Counted from the first letter of the stretch, positions 26,601 through 35,630 are shown. The stretch: DNA of 64,000 nt from an uncultured Methanoregula sp. (GCF_963677065.1 NZ_OY781872.1:1049419-1113418), one strand, 5' to 3'. Notes: a model not told the origin generated them from the letters alone. A program made the numbers and translations.

Positions 26601-26808
26601 AACGGAGGAGGCTGTCCTTTAGGATCTTGTTCCAGGCCGTGCCGATGTGGATGTGCCCTGTTGTGTACGGCGGCCCGTCCACGAAGAAGAACGGTTTTCC
26701 CGCACTGCGGTGCTGCTTTACTGCCTTGTACGTATCGTGGGTGCGCCAGTATTCCTGCACCCCGCGTTCGATCTCCTTGGCACTGAAGTTCGCGGTGACT
26801 TCTCTCAA
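23626..26808 (-). CDS. ileS: Isoleucyl-tRNA synthetase
   Basis: A 1060-residue class I synthetase that charges tRNA-Ile. The HIGH-type motif is HIHIG (in PPYTTGHIHIGTAWNK) near residue 55. The editing (CP1) domain, the CWRCKTPI zinc knuckle, and KMSKS (KKMSKSLGN) follow in order. The C-terminal anticodon-binding part is of the eukaryotic/archaeal type. The frame is open to 27090, but family members begin with [ML]xEVTAN; the TTG at 26808 gives MREVTANFSAKEIE and sits behind AGAGGGG, so it is chosen. Upstream open frame is judged non-coding. It is monocistronic. Confidence 0.95.
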   Translation of the reverse strand: MREVTANFSAKEIERGVQEYWRTHDTYKAVKQHRSAGKPFFFVDGPPYTTGHIHIGTAWNKILKDSLLRYHRMKGENVIDRAGYDMHGLPIEVKVEQALGFESKKDIEKFGIRAFIEKCREFAVTNKKLMDDQFENLGVWLDFAGAYQTVTPDYIEAAWWTLAKAEDRGMLERGHRVVNWCPRCETAIADAEVEYWDENDPSVFVKFPLRGRPDEFLVIWTTTPWTLPANVAVAVAKEFEYAKVLAKKDGKEEHLWIAEPLVKAVLKKARFKDYSIVEKKKGADLKGWVYDSPLLGRVPLQREIEHKVTIADFVALENTGMVHIAPGHGWDDYVLGTKEGLPIVCPVDGAGRFKEEAGEFAGQFVRDANENVLAALGDHLLAKETVTHRYGHCWRCKTPIIFRATSQWFLKASEMRDLMLREVEKVTWYPEWAGSARFYDWIKEARDWCVSRQRYWGIPIPVWVCPKCDAYRVIGTIKELEDRSGRSLPDPHRPYVDEVTIPCTCGGTMKRVEDIFDVWFDSAVASWATLGFPNKTKDFEALWPADFITEGQDQTRGWFYSQLGASTIAFGKAPYKSVCMHGFALDAEGKKMSKSLGNVVNPSDVIEKVGVDVLRLYVLSSSAPWDDLKFNWEGVGTINRAVNILWNVYRFPVPYMILDRFEPASKNGVWDDSFIRANLTRMPDEDRFIISRINSVAATVDAALKECQLHRATRELVNFILEDLSRWYVQLVRPRMWLEGESEQKLFAYETIYYVMRRLMGILAPVCPHLTEEIYRNLRCANDPASIHLLDWNAGDTALVDATLEGAVAIVRSFDEAAANARQTGKRKLRWPVSEVIVVTGSDAVKNAIGRLNAVCMDRANARKVSVVMGRWDKVGWHAEPVMKALGKGFGKDSFKVKGLIDAADGNAIKAAIDGGKTYSLTADGAVFEIGTDHVTFTEKLPAEIFSAPMTDATVYVDVALTPGLEAEGYAREVIRRIQDMRKQLDLAVEDTINAEVSVGDQRILALLRTNETVALIGDEVRAKVFAFSKDGTCPDPARFASVKEWDVEGVAMTIGISRV

Positions 26809-27055
26809 AATACCCCTCTTGTACGATGGCGGGATCACCAAACGTATTGGATTATGTTGGTGCTGAAAGGAGAAAGTAGTTTTTCTCCCTGCAGGAAGAA
26901 CCGGGGCCACTTTGACCGGCTGTCTTCCGGATACGATAATCGGTATTGCGGGTTTGCTCCAGGAACCTGGGATATAAGACTCGTAACGATCAGTTGTATT
27001 CGCTTTTGTGGCAGGTTGGAACGACAGAACCGGCGTTGCCGATCCGCTGTCCCAC

Positions 27056-28777
27056 CTATTCAGGGAACCGGAACCTGCCTTCGGGCACACGGATCTCGAA
27101 CCGGGCCCCTGTCCCGTGGATCCCGGTCTCCCTGATGGTAATACCGGTGATCAAGAGAATCTCTTTTATCAGAAACATGCCAAGGCCGGTATGCTTCCCG
27201 AACCCCCGGAGAAAGATCTTCTCTTTCTCTTCCGGAAGAACGCCTGCCCCATCGTCCTCGTAGAGAATGACAAGGTCTGGCTCCTCCCTTTTGAGCGACA
27301 GCCGGATTTGCGAAATTATCTCATTGTGCCTGAGGGAATTGTCGATGAGGTTGTAGAACGCCTCCCCTGTCAGGGGATCTGCAAAGATCTCGACCGTGCC
27401 TGTGTCATTGTAAAACGAGACAGCTGTTTCCTCAAATGACTCCGTTGCACGGGTGAAGACCTCCGCCACGCTCTGCCATACGGGTTTCTTGAGGCCGAGG
27501 TTCTGGTAATCGCGGGTGAACTCCAGCTGGAGCCGGATGATTTCCAGGCTCTTTTCCATGGCCTTCAGGTGCCCGGCAGCCAAGGGATCACGGTTCTCTC
27601 CCTGAACCAGTTCAAGATATGCCGTAAGGGCCGTGAGCTGGTTGAGGATATCGTGGCGGGTGATGTCTGCAAGCAGGTTCAATTTGTTGTTGGCAGAACG
27701 GATAGCATCTTCCGCCAGCCTCTTGTCGGTGACATCGTGGAGGCTCCAGACCCGCCCAACCATCTGCTCGCCGATTTTTTGTGGTTGTACATACAGTTCA
27801 TAAACCCTGCCGTTCCTGAACTCAAGACTTGTCGTGACCATCTGTTCTGAGGATTCCGGGATTGATGTAATCTGCCGGAGGCACAACTCCGGATCCCTGA
27901 CGAATTCGCTCAACCGGTCAGCGAATTGTCCACCCCCCTGTTCGTCTTTTGGCAGGTGATCAGGCAGTTTCAGAATACGTGCGCATTTCCGGTTGTACGC
28001 CCTGATTATTCCCTCCCTGTCCGTAACAACAATCCCGTCGGCCGTTGATTCAAGGGTTGCCTTCTGGAGAGCGTTGGCTCGTTTGAGCTCGGCGGTTCTC
28101 TCCCCGACCAGCCCTTCGAGGTGATCGCGGTAGGCACGAAGCTCCCGTTCGGCCTGTTTCTTCCGGTCAATAAACCCGATAATGGCTCCAAGGAGAACCG
28201 TTCCTCCGACGCTGATAACAAAGAACGGGAAAAGTTCGATTATCAGCAGTTCTGGAGAGGTCAGGCCGGGCTGATCCTGCAAAATGGGGAACAGGATCGA
28301 GGAGATCATCAGAATAAGCGCGACACCTGCCCCGAGGAGGGCAAGTTGAGCATGGTAGGACCGGGGAAAGCGTTTCCATGACCTTCCCTGGAAAATGAGT
28401 GCCCCAAGCAGGATTCCGTTCATTATGGTCAGGAGGTCGGTTGAAGTGAGCGAGCCGTTCGATGCAAGGCTCCCCAGCATGAGGACAATGGCCACTACTG
28501 CGGCGGAGACCGGGCCAGCTATGAACCCCGCGAGCGGGATGAGAATGATATTGAACCCGATAACTGATCCTGTTGACCCCCCGCCCCAGAATGCAGGGAT
28601 GCTGATGGCTGCGGCAAGGCCAAACACGATCCCGACCCCTATGGGATATGCCAGTTTCGATCGCGACAGGAGGGAATCCGGGATGAAATGATAGAGCAGG
28701 ATGAGGGTTGCGATGATGGTGAAATTCTGGATAACTGACCGCACAAGGTCCAGCGATACCATCGGTGGTTCTATCAT
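27056..28777 (-). CDS. Membrane histidine kinase with PAS domain (5TM-LYT type sensor)
   Basis: A 573-residue sensor. Residues 1-210 contain about six membrane helices resembling the 5TM-5TMR_LYT sensor domain (GVGIVFGLAAAISIPAF, FNIILIPLAGFIAGPVSAAVVAI, MNGILLGALIFQG). A coiled coil (REL..RDHLEGLVGERTAELKRAN) leads to a PAS domain (ESTADGIVVTDREGIIRAYN). The transmitter follows: H-box DITRHDILNQLTAL with phospho-acceptor His, N-box NLIDNSLRHNE, G1 YEDDGAGVLPEEK, and G2 KHTGLGMFLIKEI. This kinase form (RHDILNQL) is common in methanogens. No response regulator adjoins it; the REC protein at 39163 is far away. Signal unknown. Confidence 0.9.
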   Translation of the reverse strand: MIEPPMVSLDLVRSVIQNFTIIATLILLYHFIPDSLLSRSKLAYPIGVGIVFGLAAAISIPAFWGGGSTGSVIGFNIILIPLAGFIAGPVSAAVVAIVLMLGSLASNGSLTSTDLLTIMNGILLGALIFQGRSWKRFPRSYHAQLALLGAGVALILMISSILFPILQDQPGLTSPELLIIELFPFFVISVGGTVLLGAIIGFIDRKKQAERELRAYRDHLEGLVGERTAELKRANALQKATLESTADGIVVTDREGIIRAYNRKCARILKLPDHLPKDEQGGGQFADRLSEFVRDPELCLRQITSIPESSEQMVTTSLEFRNGRVYELYVQPQKIGEQMVGRVWSLHDVTDKRLAEDAIRSANNKLNLLADITRHDILNQLTALTAYLELVQGENRDPLAAGHLKAMEKSLEIIRLQLEFTRDYQNLGLKKPVWQSVAEVFTRATESFEETAVSFYNDTGTVEIFADPLTGEAFYNLIDNSLRHNEIISQIRLSLKREEPDLVILYEDDGAGVLPEEKEKIFLRGFGKHTGLGMFLIKEILLITGITIRETGIHGTGARFEIRVPEGRFRFPE

Positions 28778-29002
28778 CCGTAGACTCCGTTTATCCGGCC
28801 GGGCCTGACCCAGAATGGCTGTTTGCGCAGAGACATTTCCCGCACCCGGTAATCACAGCCTAAAGGCGCATTCCCGAATAGCAGTGAATCTGCATGACCC
28901 TATAAAAAATGATCCCCCTGCCGAACCCGGCCGCTCCGTCCGGTGTGGTTTATTAGGATGACCGTGTACATTGCGTACAGGAAACCACAGGATTGAACGA
29001 TC

Positions 29003-30436
29003 ATGGAACCCTATCCGATCCTTCTGGGCGGGCAGAAGAAGACAACGGCAGAGATCTCCCATGTGCTGTTCCCGTACACCGGTGAACTGTACGCGGATGT
29101 CTGCCAGGCCAGCACTAATGACCTCAAAGCGGCGGTAACTGCCGCATGCCGGGGATTCGAGCAGACAAAGCAGCTCTCTTCCCATGAGCGGGCAGAGATC
29201 CTGTTCCGGCTTGCAGACGAGATCGATACGCGGGCAGCGGAGCTTGCCGAGATAATGGTTATGGAAGGTGGCAAGACCCGAAAGTTTGCCACAAGCGAGG
29301 TATCCCGTGCTGCACTGACGGTCCGGATATCTGCCGAGGAGACCAAACGGATCTATGGCGAGATCCTGCCGCTCGATCTCACCGGCGATACGAAGGGAAG
29401 GACTGGTTTTCTAAGGAGGTTCCCGCTCGGCCCTGTTGTCGGGATCGTACCGTTCAACTTCCCGCTCAACCTGGCCTGCCACAAGCTTGCGCCTGCCATT
29501 GCTGCGGGAAACTCAGTTATCCTGAAACCTTCATCATCTACGCCCGTGTCGAGCCTGATCCTCGGGGATATGGTCCTCGCAGCAGGCCTTCCTCCGGAGG
29601 CAATCAGTGTTGTTCCGTGCACCGGAATGCGGGCTGAGCAGCTGGTCAAGGATCCCCGGGTGGCGTACCTCTCCTTCACCGGGAGCTGCTCTGTCGGGTG
29701 GCACCTGCGCGGGATAGCGGGCAGGACAAAGATCGGTCTGGAACTCGGGGGAAATGCGGCCGTGATCATCCACGAGGATGCAAATCTCGACTATGCCGCA
29801 CAGAGGATCGCAACCGGTGGGTTCATCAACGCCGGCCAGGTCTGCATCTCGGTCCAGCGGGTGCTGGTGCATCGCCCCGTGTACAACATGATGCTGGAGA
29901 AGATCATCGCTGCCGTAAAAGCGCTCCGTGTTGGCGATCCCCGCGATCCGGCAACCGATGTGGGCCCGATGATCGACCGGCTGAAAGCCGAGGAAGCCTA
30001 CCGGAAGATGCAGGATAGTATCAAGGAGGGGGCCCGGGTCCTCCTCGGTGGCACTCTCGAGGAATGCATGTTTGCCCCGACCGTGCTCGTTGATACAACC
30101 CCCTCCATGCGAGTGAACCGGGAGGAAGTCTTTGCGCCGGTCATATCCGTTGTCCCCTACGATGACTTTACCGAAGCCCTTCGTATTGCCAACTCGGGCG
30201 AGTTCGGGTTGCAGGTCGGGATCTTCACCCAGAACCTGAACCGGGCCATGCGGGCCTTCGGGGAGATGGATGTCGGGGGAGTTATCGTGAATGACATTCC
30301 TACGTTCCGGACCGACTCGATGCCATACGGCGGGGAGAAAGGATCGGGACTCGGCCGGGAAGGGCCCCGGTACGCCATCGAGAAGATGTCATCCCTCCGT
30401 CTGATGGTCATCAACCGCGAGGGTGGCATGGAATGA
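29003..30436 (+). CDS. Aldehyde dehydrogenase, possibly lactaldehyde dehydrogenase (CofA-like)
   Basis: A 477-residue NAD(P)-dependent aldehyde dehydrogenase. Key sites: the coenzyme-binding IVPFNFPLNLACHKLAPAIAAGNSVILKPSS, FTGSCSVGWHL, ELGGNAAVI with catalytic Glu, and catalytic Cys in GQVCISVQRVLVH. The C-terminal EEVFAPVISVVPYDDFTEAL and YGGEKGSGLGREG complete the fold. In methanogens a close relative (CofA) oxidises lactaldehyde to lactate for coenzyme F420 synthesis; that specific role is likely but not shown by sequence alone. It overlaps in expression with the next gene, whose ATG is 11 nt after this stop. Confidence 0.9.
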   Translation: MEPYPILLGGQKKTTAEISHVLFPYTGELYADVCQASTNDLKAAVTAACRGFEQTKQLSSHERAEILFRLADEIDTRAAELAEIMVMEGGKTRKFATSEVSRAALTVRISAEETKRIYGEILPLDLTGDTKGRTGFLRRFPLGPVVGIVPFNFPLNLACHKLAPAIAAGNSVILKPSSSTPVSSLILGDMVLAAGLPPEAISVVPCTGMRAEQLVKDPRVAYLSFTGSCSVGWHLRGIAGRTKIGLELGGNAAVIIHEDANLDYAAQRIATGGFINAGQVCISVQRVLVHRPVYNMMLEKIIAAVKALRVGDPRDPATDVGPMIDRLKAEEAYRKMQDSIKEGARVLLGGTLEECMFAPTVLVDTTPSMRVNREEVFAPVISVVPYDDFTEALRIANSGEFGLQVGIFTQNLNRAMRAFGEMDVGGVIVNDIPTFRTDSMPYGGEKGSGLGREGPRYAIEKMSSLRLMVINREGGME

Positions 30437-30446
30437 GGCTTTTTTA

Positions 30447-30932
30447 ATGGGCCAGATAGCAGTGATCGGGGCTGCCGGGGCGACCGAGGACGAATACCGT
30501 ATGGCCCTTGCCGTCGGCCGGCTCATTGCAGAAGAGCACGAGATCCTTGTCTGCGGGGGTCATGGCGGGGTGATGGAAGCGGCATGCCGGGGTGCGCACG
30601 AGATCGGGGGTCTTGCGGTGGGGATAGTCCCCGATATCGGCAACGGGAACGGGTATCTCGGCATTGTAATCCGGACCGGTCTCGGCCATTCCCGGAATGT
30701 GCTTGTTGCCCAGTCAGCGGACGCCGTGATTGCCGTGGGCGGAAGCTATGGCACGCTCTCAGAGATTGCGGTGGCGCTCAAATGGAATATCCCGGTCTTC
30801 GGGTTGAAAACCTGGGATATCCCCGGCGTTATTGCCTGTATCTCTCCTGAGGATGCCGTAACCAGGGCCGTAGCGGCTGCCCGCCAGTCCCGGCTGTACA
30901 TAACTCCCCGGGAAGGATCCGGCGCTCATTAA
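30447..30932 (+). CDS. Rossmann-fold protein of TIGR00725/LOG-like family
   Basis: A 161-residue protein similar to the LOG/lysine-decarboxylase-like family. It has IAVIGAAGAT at the N-terminus, the EILVCGGHGGVMEAACRGAHEIGG motif, GLGHSRNVLVAQSADAVIAVGGSYGTLSEIAVAL with the PGGxGT-like GGSYGT, and a C-terminal helix. LOG-type members hydrolyse nucleoside monophosphates, but this shorter branch (TIGR00725) is uncharacterised and lacks full PGGxGTxxE (GGSYGTLSE). ATG 30447 follows GAGG at a suitable distance. It shares an operon with the aldehyde dehydrogenase. Confidence 0.85.
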   Translation: MGQIAVIGAAGATEDEYRMALAVGRLIAEEHEILVCGGHGGVMEAACRGAHEIGGLAVGIVPDIGNGNGYLGIVIRTGLGHSRNVLVAQSADAVIAVGGSYGTLSEIAVALKWNIPVFGLKTWDIPGVIACISPEDAVTRAVAAARQSRLYITPREGSGAH

Positions 30933-30981
30933 TCCCTTGTGCGGGTTCCCGGTCGGGAGAATGAGCGATCCGGAGATCGCT

Positions 30982-32190
30982 TTACCACAGGATAACCTGA
31001 ACTTGGGTCCCGGTCTCGAGCCCCTCGCTTCCGGCAGGGACCCGGACAATCCCGGTGCTCTTCACCAGCGTGTTCAGGAGGCCGGACTTGCCAAAGAGCG
31101 GGGTTGCCACACCATCCTTCACAGCAACCCGGATATAGTCCTCGCGGCCCCTTGTGGAGGGGATGTTCTCGCTGAGTACTGCATCGATGACGGGCACCGG
31201 TACGGGACCGGTCACTCCCGCCATGTCGATCAGCAGGAACCGGACAATGGCCACGAGCACGATGAACGCGGAAGCCGGGTGGCCGGGCAGCCCGATTACG
31301 GGCGTTGTGCCTGCCCTGCCGATAATGGTAGGCTTGCCAGGCGCGATGGCGATACCGTGGACAAGTACTTCGCCTTTTTCGGCAATAACGGACGCCACCA
31401 TGTCGCGGTCGTCCTTGGAACTGCCTCCTGAGATGAGGACCGCGTCGCACTCACCGGCGGCTTTTATTATTGCCGAACGGAGGGTCTCACGATCATCCCT
31501 AACGATCCCGTACGGGACCGGGATGCAGCCCTGGTCCCGGACAAACGAGGCGACGACATAGGAGTTGACGTCCCGCACCTGCCCCGGTGCGGGTTTTTTT
31601 CCAACCGGCACCAGCTCGTTGCCGGTCGATATGACGGCAACACGGGGTTTCCTATAGACCGGGACGGTTGTGCACCCCGCAGCAGCCAGAACCCCGATAT
31701 CCTGGGCAGAGAGCCGGCGGCCCTGCGGGAGAACGATCCCCCCCTGGGAAAAATCCTCGTTGAAGAGGAGGATATTTTCCCCCGGCGCAACTGCCCGTTT
31801 GACCAGGACCTCATCTCCTATGGCCTCGGTGTATTCGACCATGACCGCCCCGTCGGCGCCTTCCGGAATGATACCCCCGGTCGGGACATACATGCACTCG
31901 CCAGTTGAAATGGGATGATCTGCAGCGGCTCCCATCGAAATCCTTCCCGCGAGCGAGAAGATTGCCGGAACCGAATCTCCCGCCCCTGTGGTGTCCGCTG
32001 CCCGGACCGCGTAGCCATCCACGACCGATCGCGTGAACCCGGGAATATCCACATCGGACCTGATATCGTCAGCAAGCACGCGATGGAGCGCCTCGTCTAA
32101 AGGAACCTGTTCCTGTGCAGGTCTGGTTGCGAGGCTGCGGATTGTTGTTATCGCGTCCTTAACCTGCACGACACTGAAGAACACACTCAT
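30982..32190 (-). CDS. moeA: Molybdopterin molybdenumtransferase MoeA
   Basis: A 402-residue enzyme that inserts molybdate (or tungstate) into molybdopterin, needed for formylmethanofuran dehydrogenase and formate dehydrogenase. Motifs: DIPGFTRSVVDGYAVRA, ISTGECMYVPTGGIIPEGADGAVMVEYTE, AVISTGNELV, ISGGSSKDDRDMV and LPGHPASAFIV. Domain order and length are normal (domains I-IV). The ATG at 32190 overlaps by four bases the stop of a small HTH-like gene, so they are coupled. Confidence 0.95.
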   Translation of the reverse strand: MSVFFSVVQVKDAITTIRSLATRPAQEQVPLDEALHRVLADDIRSDVDIPGFTRSVVDGYAVRAADTTGAGDSVPAIFSLAGRISMGAAADHPISTGECMYVPTGGIIPEGADGAVMVEYTEAIGDEVLVKRAVAPGENILLFNEDFSQGGIVLPQGRRLSAQDIGVLAAAGCTTVPVYRKPRVAVISTGNELVPVGKKPAPGQVRDVNSYVVASFVRDQGCIPVPYGIVRDDRETLRSAIIKAAGECDAVLISGGSSKDDRDMVASVIAEKGEVLVHGIAIAPGKPTIIGRAGTTPVIGLPGHPASAFIVLVAIVRFLLIDMAGVTGPVPVPVIDAVLSENIPSTRGREDYIRVAVKDGVATPLFGKSGLLNTLVKSTGIVRVPAGSEGLETGTQVQVILW

Positions 32191-32363
32191 TTAAAGCAAC
32201 CCAGCTGGCAGGCACGGATCTTGATGCCGTGCTCGTTGCAGTACGTGCTGATCTCGGATTTGGAAACCTTGTGCTTCTCCGCGATCTCGAATGCTTTGGG
32301 GCAGGTGATCTGCTTGTCGATGCCCTCTTCCTTGAATATCTTAGCAATTTTGTCTGCTGCCAT
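32187..32363 (-). CDS. Small HTH-like cysteine-containing protein coupled to moeA
   Basis: A 58-residue protein starting MAADKIAKIFKEEG at 32363. Residues 22-48 (KAFEIAEKHKVSKSEISTYC) look like a helix-turn-helix. Four cysteines (21, 42, 52, 56) could bind metal or form part of a redox switch. Its TGA overlaps the moeA ATG. It is too short for many ORF callers; a shadow frame on the same strand covers it. Possible roles are a molybdenum-responsive regulator or a small cofactor protein; I do not recognise a named family. Confidence 0.78.
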   Translation of the reverse strand: MAADKIAKIFKEEGIDKQITCPKAFEIAEKHKVSKSEISTYCNEHGIKIRACQLGCFK

Positions 32364-32457
32364 GGTAACAATGTATCCCGTGCTTATTCATAGGGTTTAC
32401 CTAATGGCACCAGCCCGGGGTACGCTTAATCGTGCCGGGCGGCCAACAGATCCGGCA

Positions 32458-33771
32458 ATGAGGATCGCACTGGTCAGTTCCCGCGAGGATCGGGCAGGAA
32501 CCAATATCCGACACCATATCGAAGATCTGCTGAAATCTCCTTCGGGAGAATGGCAGCTGCCCGGCCGGGAGTACTCTTTTTACGAAGTGGACGGGAGGCT
32601 GATCCACGCGGAGAACGTGGACTCCGGCCTCAGTGCCGATCTTGTCATATTCCTCTCCCGGCATGCGAGCGTCAACCCGGTTCCGGTCCTCACCGTTCAC
32701 GTGACCGGCAACTTCGGGGCAGCGGAGCTGGGGGGCTCACCCGGTACCCTTGCCCCGGCGGCACCAGCCATGATGCAGGCAACCCTCCGGGCCCTGGCCC
32801 GCTTCTGCCCGGATGGCTACCGGGTCTCCTATGAAGTGACCCATCACGGGCCGACTTCCCTCACCCTGCCCTCTTTCTTTGTCGAGATCGGGAGCACCGA
32901 GAAGGAATGGGCAGATCCGGTTGCCGGGCGGGCTGCTGCCATGGCCGTTCTCTCCGCTGACCCTCAGCACCCTGTCCCGCTCATCGGTTTTGGCGGCACG
33001 CATTATGCGGCCCGCGAGACGGAGATTGCCCTCTCAACGCGGGGAGCGTTCGGGCACATTGCCCACACCCGGGAGATCGCTGCAATTGAACCTGTCATTG
33101 TGCAGGAAATGTTCGTGCAGGGAGGGGCAGTTGCGGCATACATTGACCGGAAATCCCTTTCCCGTAGCGAACTGGACCGTCTGACCGGGATCCTCGACGA
33201 GCTCCAAATCCCGCGGCTTTCCGAGAGCGAGATTGCGTCGCTTGGCAGCCTCTCCTGGGAAACGTACCGGTCCGTCCGGGAGTTCGCGGACCGGATTTCG
33301 CCCGGTGCCCGGTGTTATGTTCATGGTCTTCCGGACCATGGCACGCTGGTTCATTTCCGGCTAAATCCGGTTTTGCTGGCCGAAACCGTCAAAGCGGACG
33401 AGCCGGGGCTGATTCGGGATCTCAGCAGATTGCCCGTGGTTCACCTATCCGCACAGAATAACAGCCTTCTTCCCGATTTTATCACCTGTAAAGAGCATTT
33501 GCCCGGAATAATAAATGATTTAAATACATTGTGCGTAAAAATCATACGTAATAAAGAGATCACTGCAACGGAGAATGATCATTTGATCATATCTAAGGTA
33601 CGGTTCGATCCCCAAAAAGCGCGCGAAATGGGAATTGTGCCCGGACCTTTTTACAAACAACTGGCCTCCGGCCAGGCTGTTGAGATCGATGGCAGGACAA
33701 TCACTCCTGACATCGTATCTTCCTGCAGTGAATTAAGAATCCACATCCCGGGGTTGGAGAAGTTTTCATGA
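32458..33771 (+). CDS. dtdA: D-aminoacyl-tRNA deacylase (DtdA) with C-terminal extension
   Basis: A 437-residue protein. Residues 1-265 match archaeal Dtd[40 protein letters not shown], and the zinc site [25 protein letters not shown], followed by [13 protein letters not shown] and [10 protein letters not shown]. It releases D-amino acids from mischarged tRNA. The remaining ~170 residues are a separate domain; its end ([28 protein letters not shown]) resembles a small domain also seen at the end of some archaeal hydrolases. The frame opens at 32221; ATG 32458 fits the family N-terminus (32404 is an alternative). Its stop overlaps the ftsZ start by four bases, linking it to the ftsZ operon. 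Confidence 0.9.
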   Translation: MRIALVSSREDRAGTNIRHHIEDLLKSPSGEWQLPGREYSFYEVDGRLIHAENVDSGLSADLVIFLSRHASVNPVPVLTVHVTGNFGAAELGGSPGTLAPAAPAMMQATLRALARFCPDGYRVSYEVTHHGPTSLTLPSFFVEIGSTEKEWADPVAGRAAAMAVLSADPQHPVPLIGFGGTHYAARETEIALSTRGAFGHIAHTREIAAIEPVIVQEMFVQGGAVAAYIDRKSLSRSELDRLTGILDELQIPRLSESEIASLGSLSWETYRSVREFADRISPGARCYVHGLPDHGTLVHFRLNPVLLAETVKADEPGLIRDLSRLPVVHLSAQNNSLLPDFITCKEHLPGIINDLNTLCVKIIRNKEITATENDHLIISKVRFDPQKAREMGIVPGPFYKQLASGQAVEIDGRTITPDIVSSCSELRIHIPGLEKFS

Positions 33772-34859
33772 GGTCAATTGTTGAAGAGGCACTCACCAAG
33801 GCGAGGGACGAAACCGTGTCCACCTCGCAGAATAACGAAGACCTTGACCAGATCCTTGCCGAGCTCAAGACTGAGATCGCAGTGATCGGTTGCGGAGGCG
33901 GCGGTTCGAACACCATCTCCCGCATGATGGAGGAAGGCATCCATGGCGCAAAACTCATCGCCATCAATACCGATGCCCAGCACCTGATCCGCACACGGGC
34001 GGACCAGCGTATCCTTGTCGGCCGGCAGCGGACCCGGGGTCTCGGGGCCGGCTCGATTCCCCAGATCGGCGAGGAAGCGGCTCTTGAGAATGAACAGGAA
34101 ATCCGGGCAGTTGTCTCCGGCTGCGACATGGTCTTCATCACGGTCGGCCTTGGCGGCGGCACCGGGACCGGTGTTGCCCCGGTCGTGGCAAAGGCAGCCC
34201 GCGAAGAGGGGGCTCTCACGATCGCGATTGTTACCCTGCCGTTCGCTGCGGAAGGTGCCATCCGCATGGAGAACGCAGAGGCGGGGCTCGAACGCCTCCG
34301 GGATGTGGCGGACACGGTCATCGTAGTGCCCAATGACCGTCTCCTTGAAGTTGTCCCGAAACTCCCGCTCTATGCCGCGTTCAAGGTGGCCGATGAAGTC
34401 CTGATGCGGGCTGTCAAGGGTATCACCGAGCTCATCACGATGCCGGGACTCGTGAACCTCGACTTTGCCGATGTGCGCACGGTCATGGAACGCGGCGGGG
34501 TCGCGATGATCGGCATGGGAGAAAGCGACAGCGAAGACAAGGCGGCAGACTCGGTCAAGAAGGCCATCCGCTCCCCGCTTCTCGACGTTGACATCAGCGG
34601 TGCAACCGCCGCGCTCGTCAACGTGGTTGGCGGCCCGGACATGACCATGGAAGAGGCAGAAGGCGTTGTCCAGGAAGTCTACGCCCGTGTGGACCCGAAT
34701 GCGCGTATCATCTGGGGTGCCCAGATCGACCCGGCGATGGAGAGCAAGATGCGCTGCCTGCTGGTTGTCACGGGCGTACGGTCGCCACAAATATATGGTC
34801 GTAATGAGAAGCTTACCCCCAAAGTACAGAAACAGTACGAGATTGATTTTCTCAAGTGA
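33768..34859 (+). CDS. ftsZ: Cell division protein FtsZ
   Basis: A 363-residue tubulin-like GTPase that forms the Z-ring. Signature [15 protein letters not shown] is intact, with the N-terminal [14 protein letters not shown] and the synergy loop region [19 protein letters not shown]. There is a ~33-residue N-terminal extension before the fold (archaeal FtsZ1 type) and a short C-terminal tail. It starts inside the stop codon of dtdA and is followed 6 nt later by secE, the classic archaeal order ftsZ-secE-spt5. Confidence 0.97.
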   Translation: MRSIVEEALTKARDETVSTSQNNEDLDQILAELKTEIAVIGCGGGGSNTISRMMEEGIHGAKLIAINTDAQHLIRTRADQRILVGRQRTRGLGAGSIPQIGEEAALENEQEIRAVVSGCDMVFITVGLGGGTGTGVAPVVAKAAREEGALTIAIVTLPFAAEGAIRMENAEAGLERLRDVADTVIVVPNDRLLEVVPKLPLYAAFKVADEVLMRAVKGITELITMPGLVNLDFADVRTVMERGGVAMIGMGESDSEDKAADSVKKAIRSPLLDVDISGATAALVNVVGGPDMTMEEAEGVVQEVYARVDPNARIIWGAQIDPAMESKMRCLLVVTGVRSPQIYGRNEKLTPKVQKQYEIDFLK

Positions 34860-34865
34860 TTCAAT

Positions 34866-35075
34866 ATGGAAATTTCAAAGCCTGATTTCAAAACGGACGT
34901 CATCCATGAGGAGTTATTTCGTAAATACCTCCGTGTCTTAAAACTCGCGCGCACACCCACCCGGGAAGAGTTCACCAAAATCGCAACGGTAGCAGCAGCC
35001 GGTGTCCTCCTTGTAGGCCTGATAGGATTTGTCATCTACATGTTCTTCGACCACAAGCAGCTCTTCGGATTCTGA
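34866..35075 (+). CDS. secE: Protein translocase subunit SecE (Sec61 gamma)
   Basis: A 69-residue single-span protein. The amphipathic helix YLRVLKLARTPTREEFTKIA is the conserved surface helix that packs on SecY, followed by the membrane helix VAAAGVLLVGLIGFVIYMFF. It stabilises the SecYE channel. It lies between ftsZ and spt5. Confidence 0.93.
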   Translation: MEISKPDFKTDVIHEELFRKYLRVLKLARTPTREEFTKIATVAAAGVLLVGLIGFVIYMFFDHKQLFGF

Positions 35076-35086
35076 TCCCGGTACTT

Positions 35087-35614
35087 ATGACTCAGCCAAC
35101 CCCCCCAGCACCAGCAGCACCCTCCGTCCCCGCAGTACCGGAGGTCTTCACCAACCGGATCTTTGCGATCAAGACCACGTCCAAGCAGGAGCGGACGGTA
35201 GCCGATAACATCCTCAAGGCCATCGACACCAAGGCAACGGATGTCAAGGTTACCTCTATCATCGTCCCGAACGAACTGCAGGGCTACGTGCTTGTCGAGA
35301 CTCCCGAGAAGATGAACCGGATCGAGCAGCTGGTGGAGCTGATCGCCCATGCCCGGTCCGTGGTGAAAGGCGAGACGAGCCTTGCGGAAGTGGGCCACTT
35401 CCTCATCCCGAAGCCGGTTGTGTCCGGAATCGAGGAAGGGACCATCGTTGAACTGATCGCCGGTCCTTTCAAGGGCGAAAAAGCCGTTGTCAAGCGCGTT
35501 GACTCCGGCAAGGAAGAGATCACTGTGGAACTTTACGAGAGCGTGGTTCCCATCCCGATCACGGTCCGCGGCGACAATGTCCGCGTTGTTGAGAAATATT
35601 CCGACCAGAAATAA
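35087..35614 (+). CDS. spt5: Transcription elongation factor Spt5 (NusG homologue)
   Basis: A 175-residue factor that clamps RNA polymerase with Spt4. After a Pro/Ala/Val-rich N-terminal tail of ~20 residues comes the NGN domain (FAIKTTSKQERTVADNIL...LQGYVLVETPEKMNRIEQLV) and a KOW domain (GTIVELIAGPFKGEKAVVKRVD). The N-terminal tail is longer than in many archaeal Spt5 proteins. In most archaea rpl11 follows directly; here the next ribosomal gene is 9.7 kb away. Confidence 0.95.
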   Translation: MTQPTPPAPAAPSVPAVPEVFTNRIFAIKTTSKQERTVADNILKAIDTKATDVKVTSIIVPNELQGYVLVETPEKMNRIEQLVELIAHARSVVKGETSLAEVGHFLIPKPVVSGIEEGTIVELIAGPFKGEKAVVKRVDSGKEEITVELYESVVPIPITVRGDNVRVVEKYSDQK

Positions 35615-35620
35615 CTGGTC

Positions 35621-35630
35621 CTTTTTTCTT
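35621..35630 (+). terminator. T-rich terminator after spt5
   Basis: CTTTTTTCTT (T6 at 35622-35627) lies 7 nt after the spt5 stop, suggesting the ftsZ-secE-spt5 transcript ends here. Confidence 0.5.

Noticed and set aside
25066..26622. 518-residue open frame antisense to ileS
   Set aside because: It lies wholly inside ileS on the other strand, with no family motif; long antisense frames are common in GC-rich coding DNA.
26809..27090. N-terminal extension of ileS to 27090
   Set aside because: Family members start at the EVTAN motif, and a TTG with a ribosome-binding site exists at 26808; the extension also overlaps the end of the upstream kinase gene.
33774..34790. 338-residue open frame antisense to ftsZ
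   Set aside because: ftsZ is unmistakable on the plus strand; the antisense product has no recognisable motifs.
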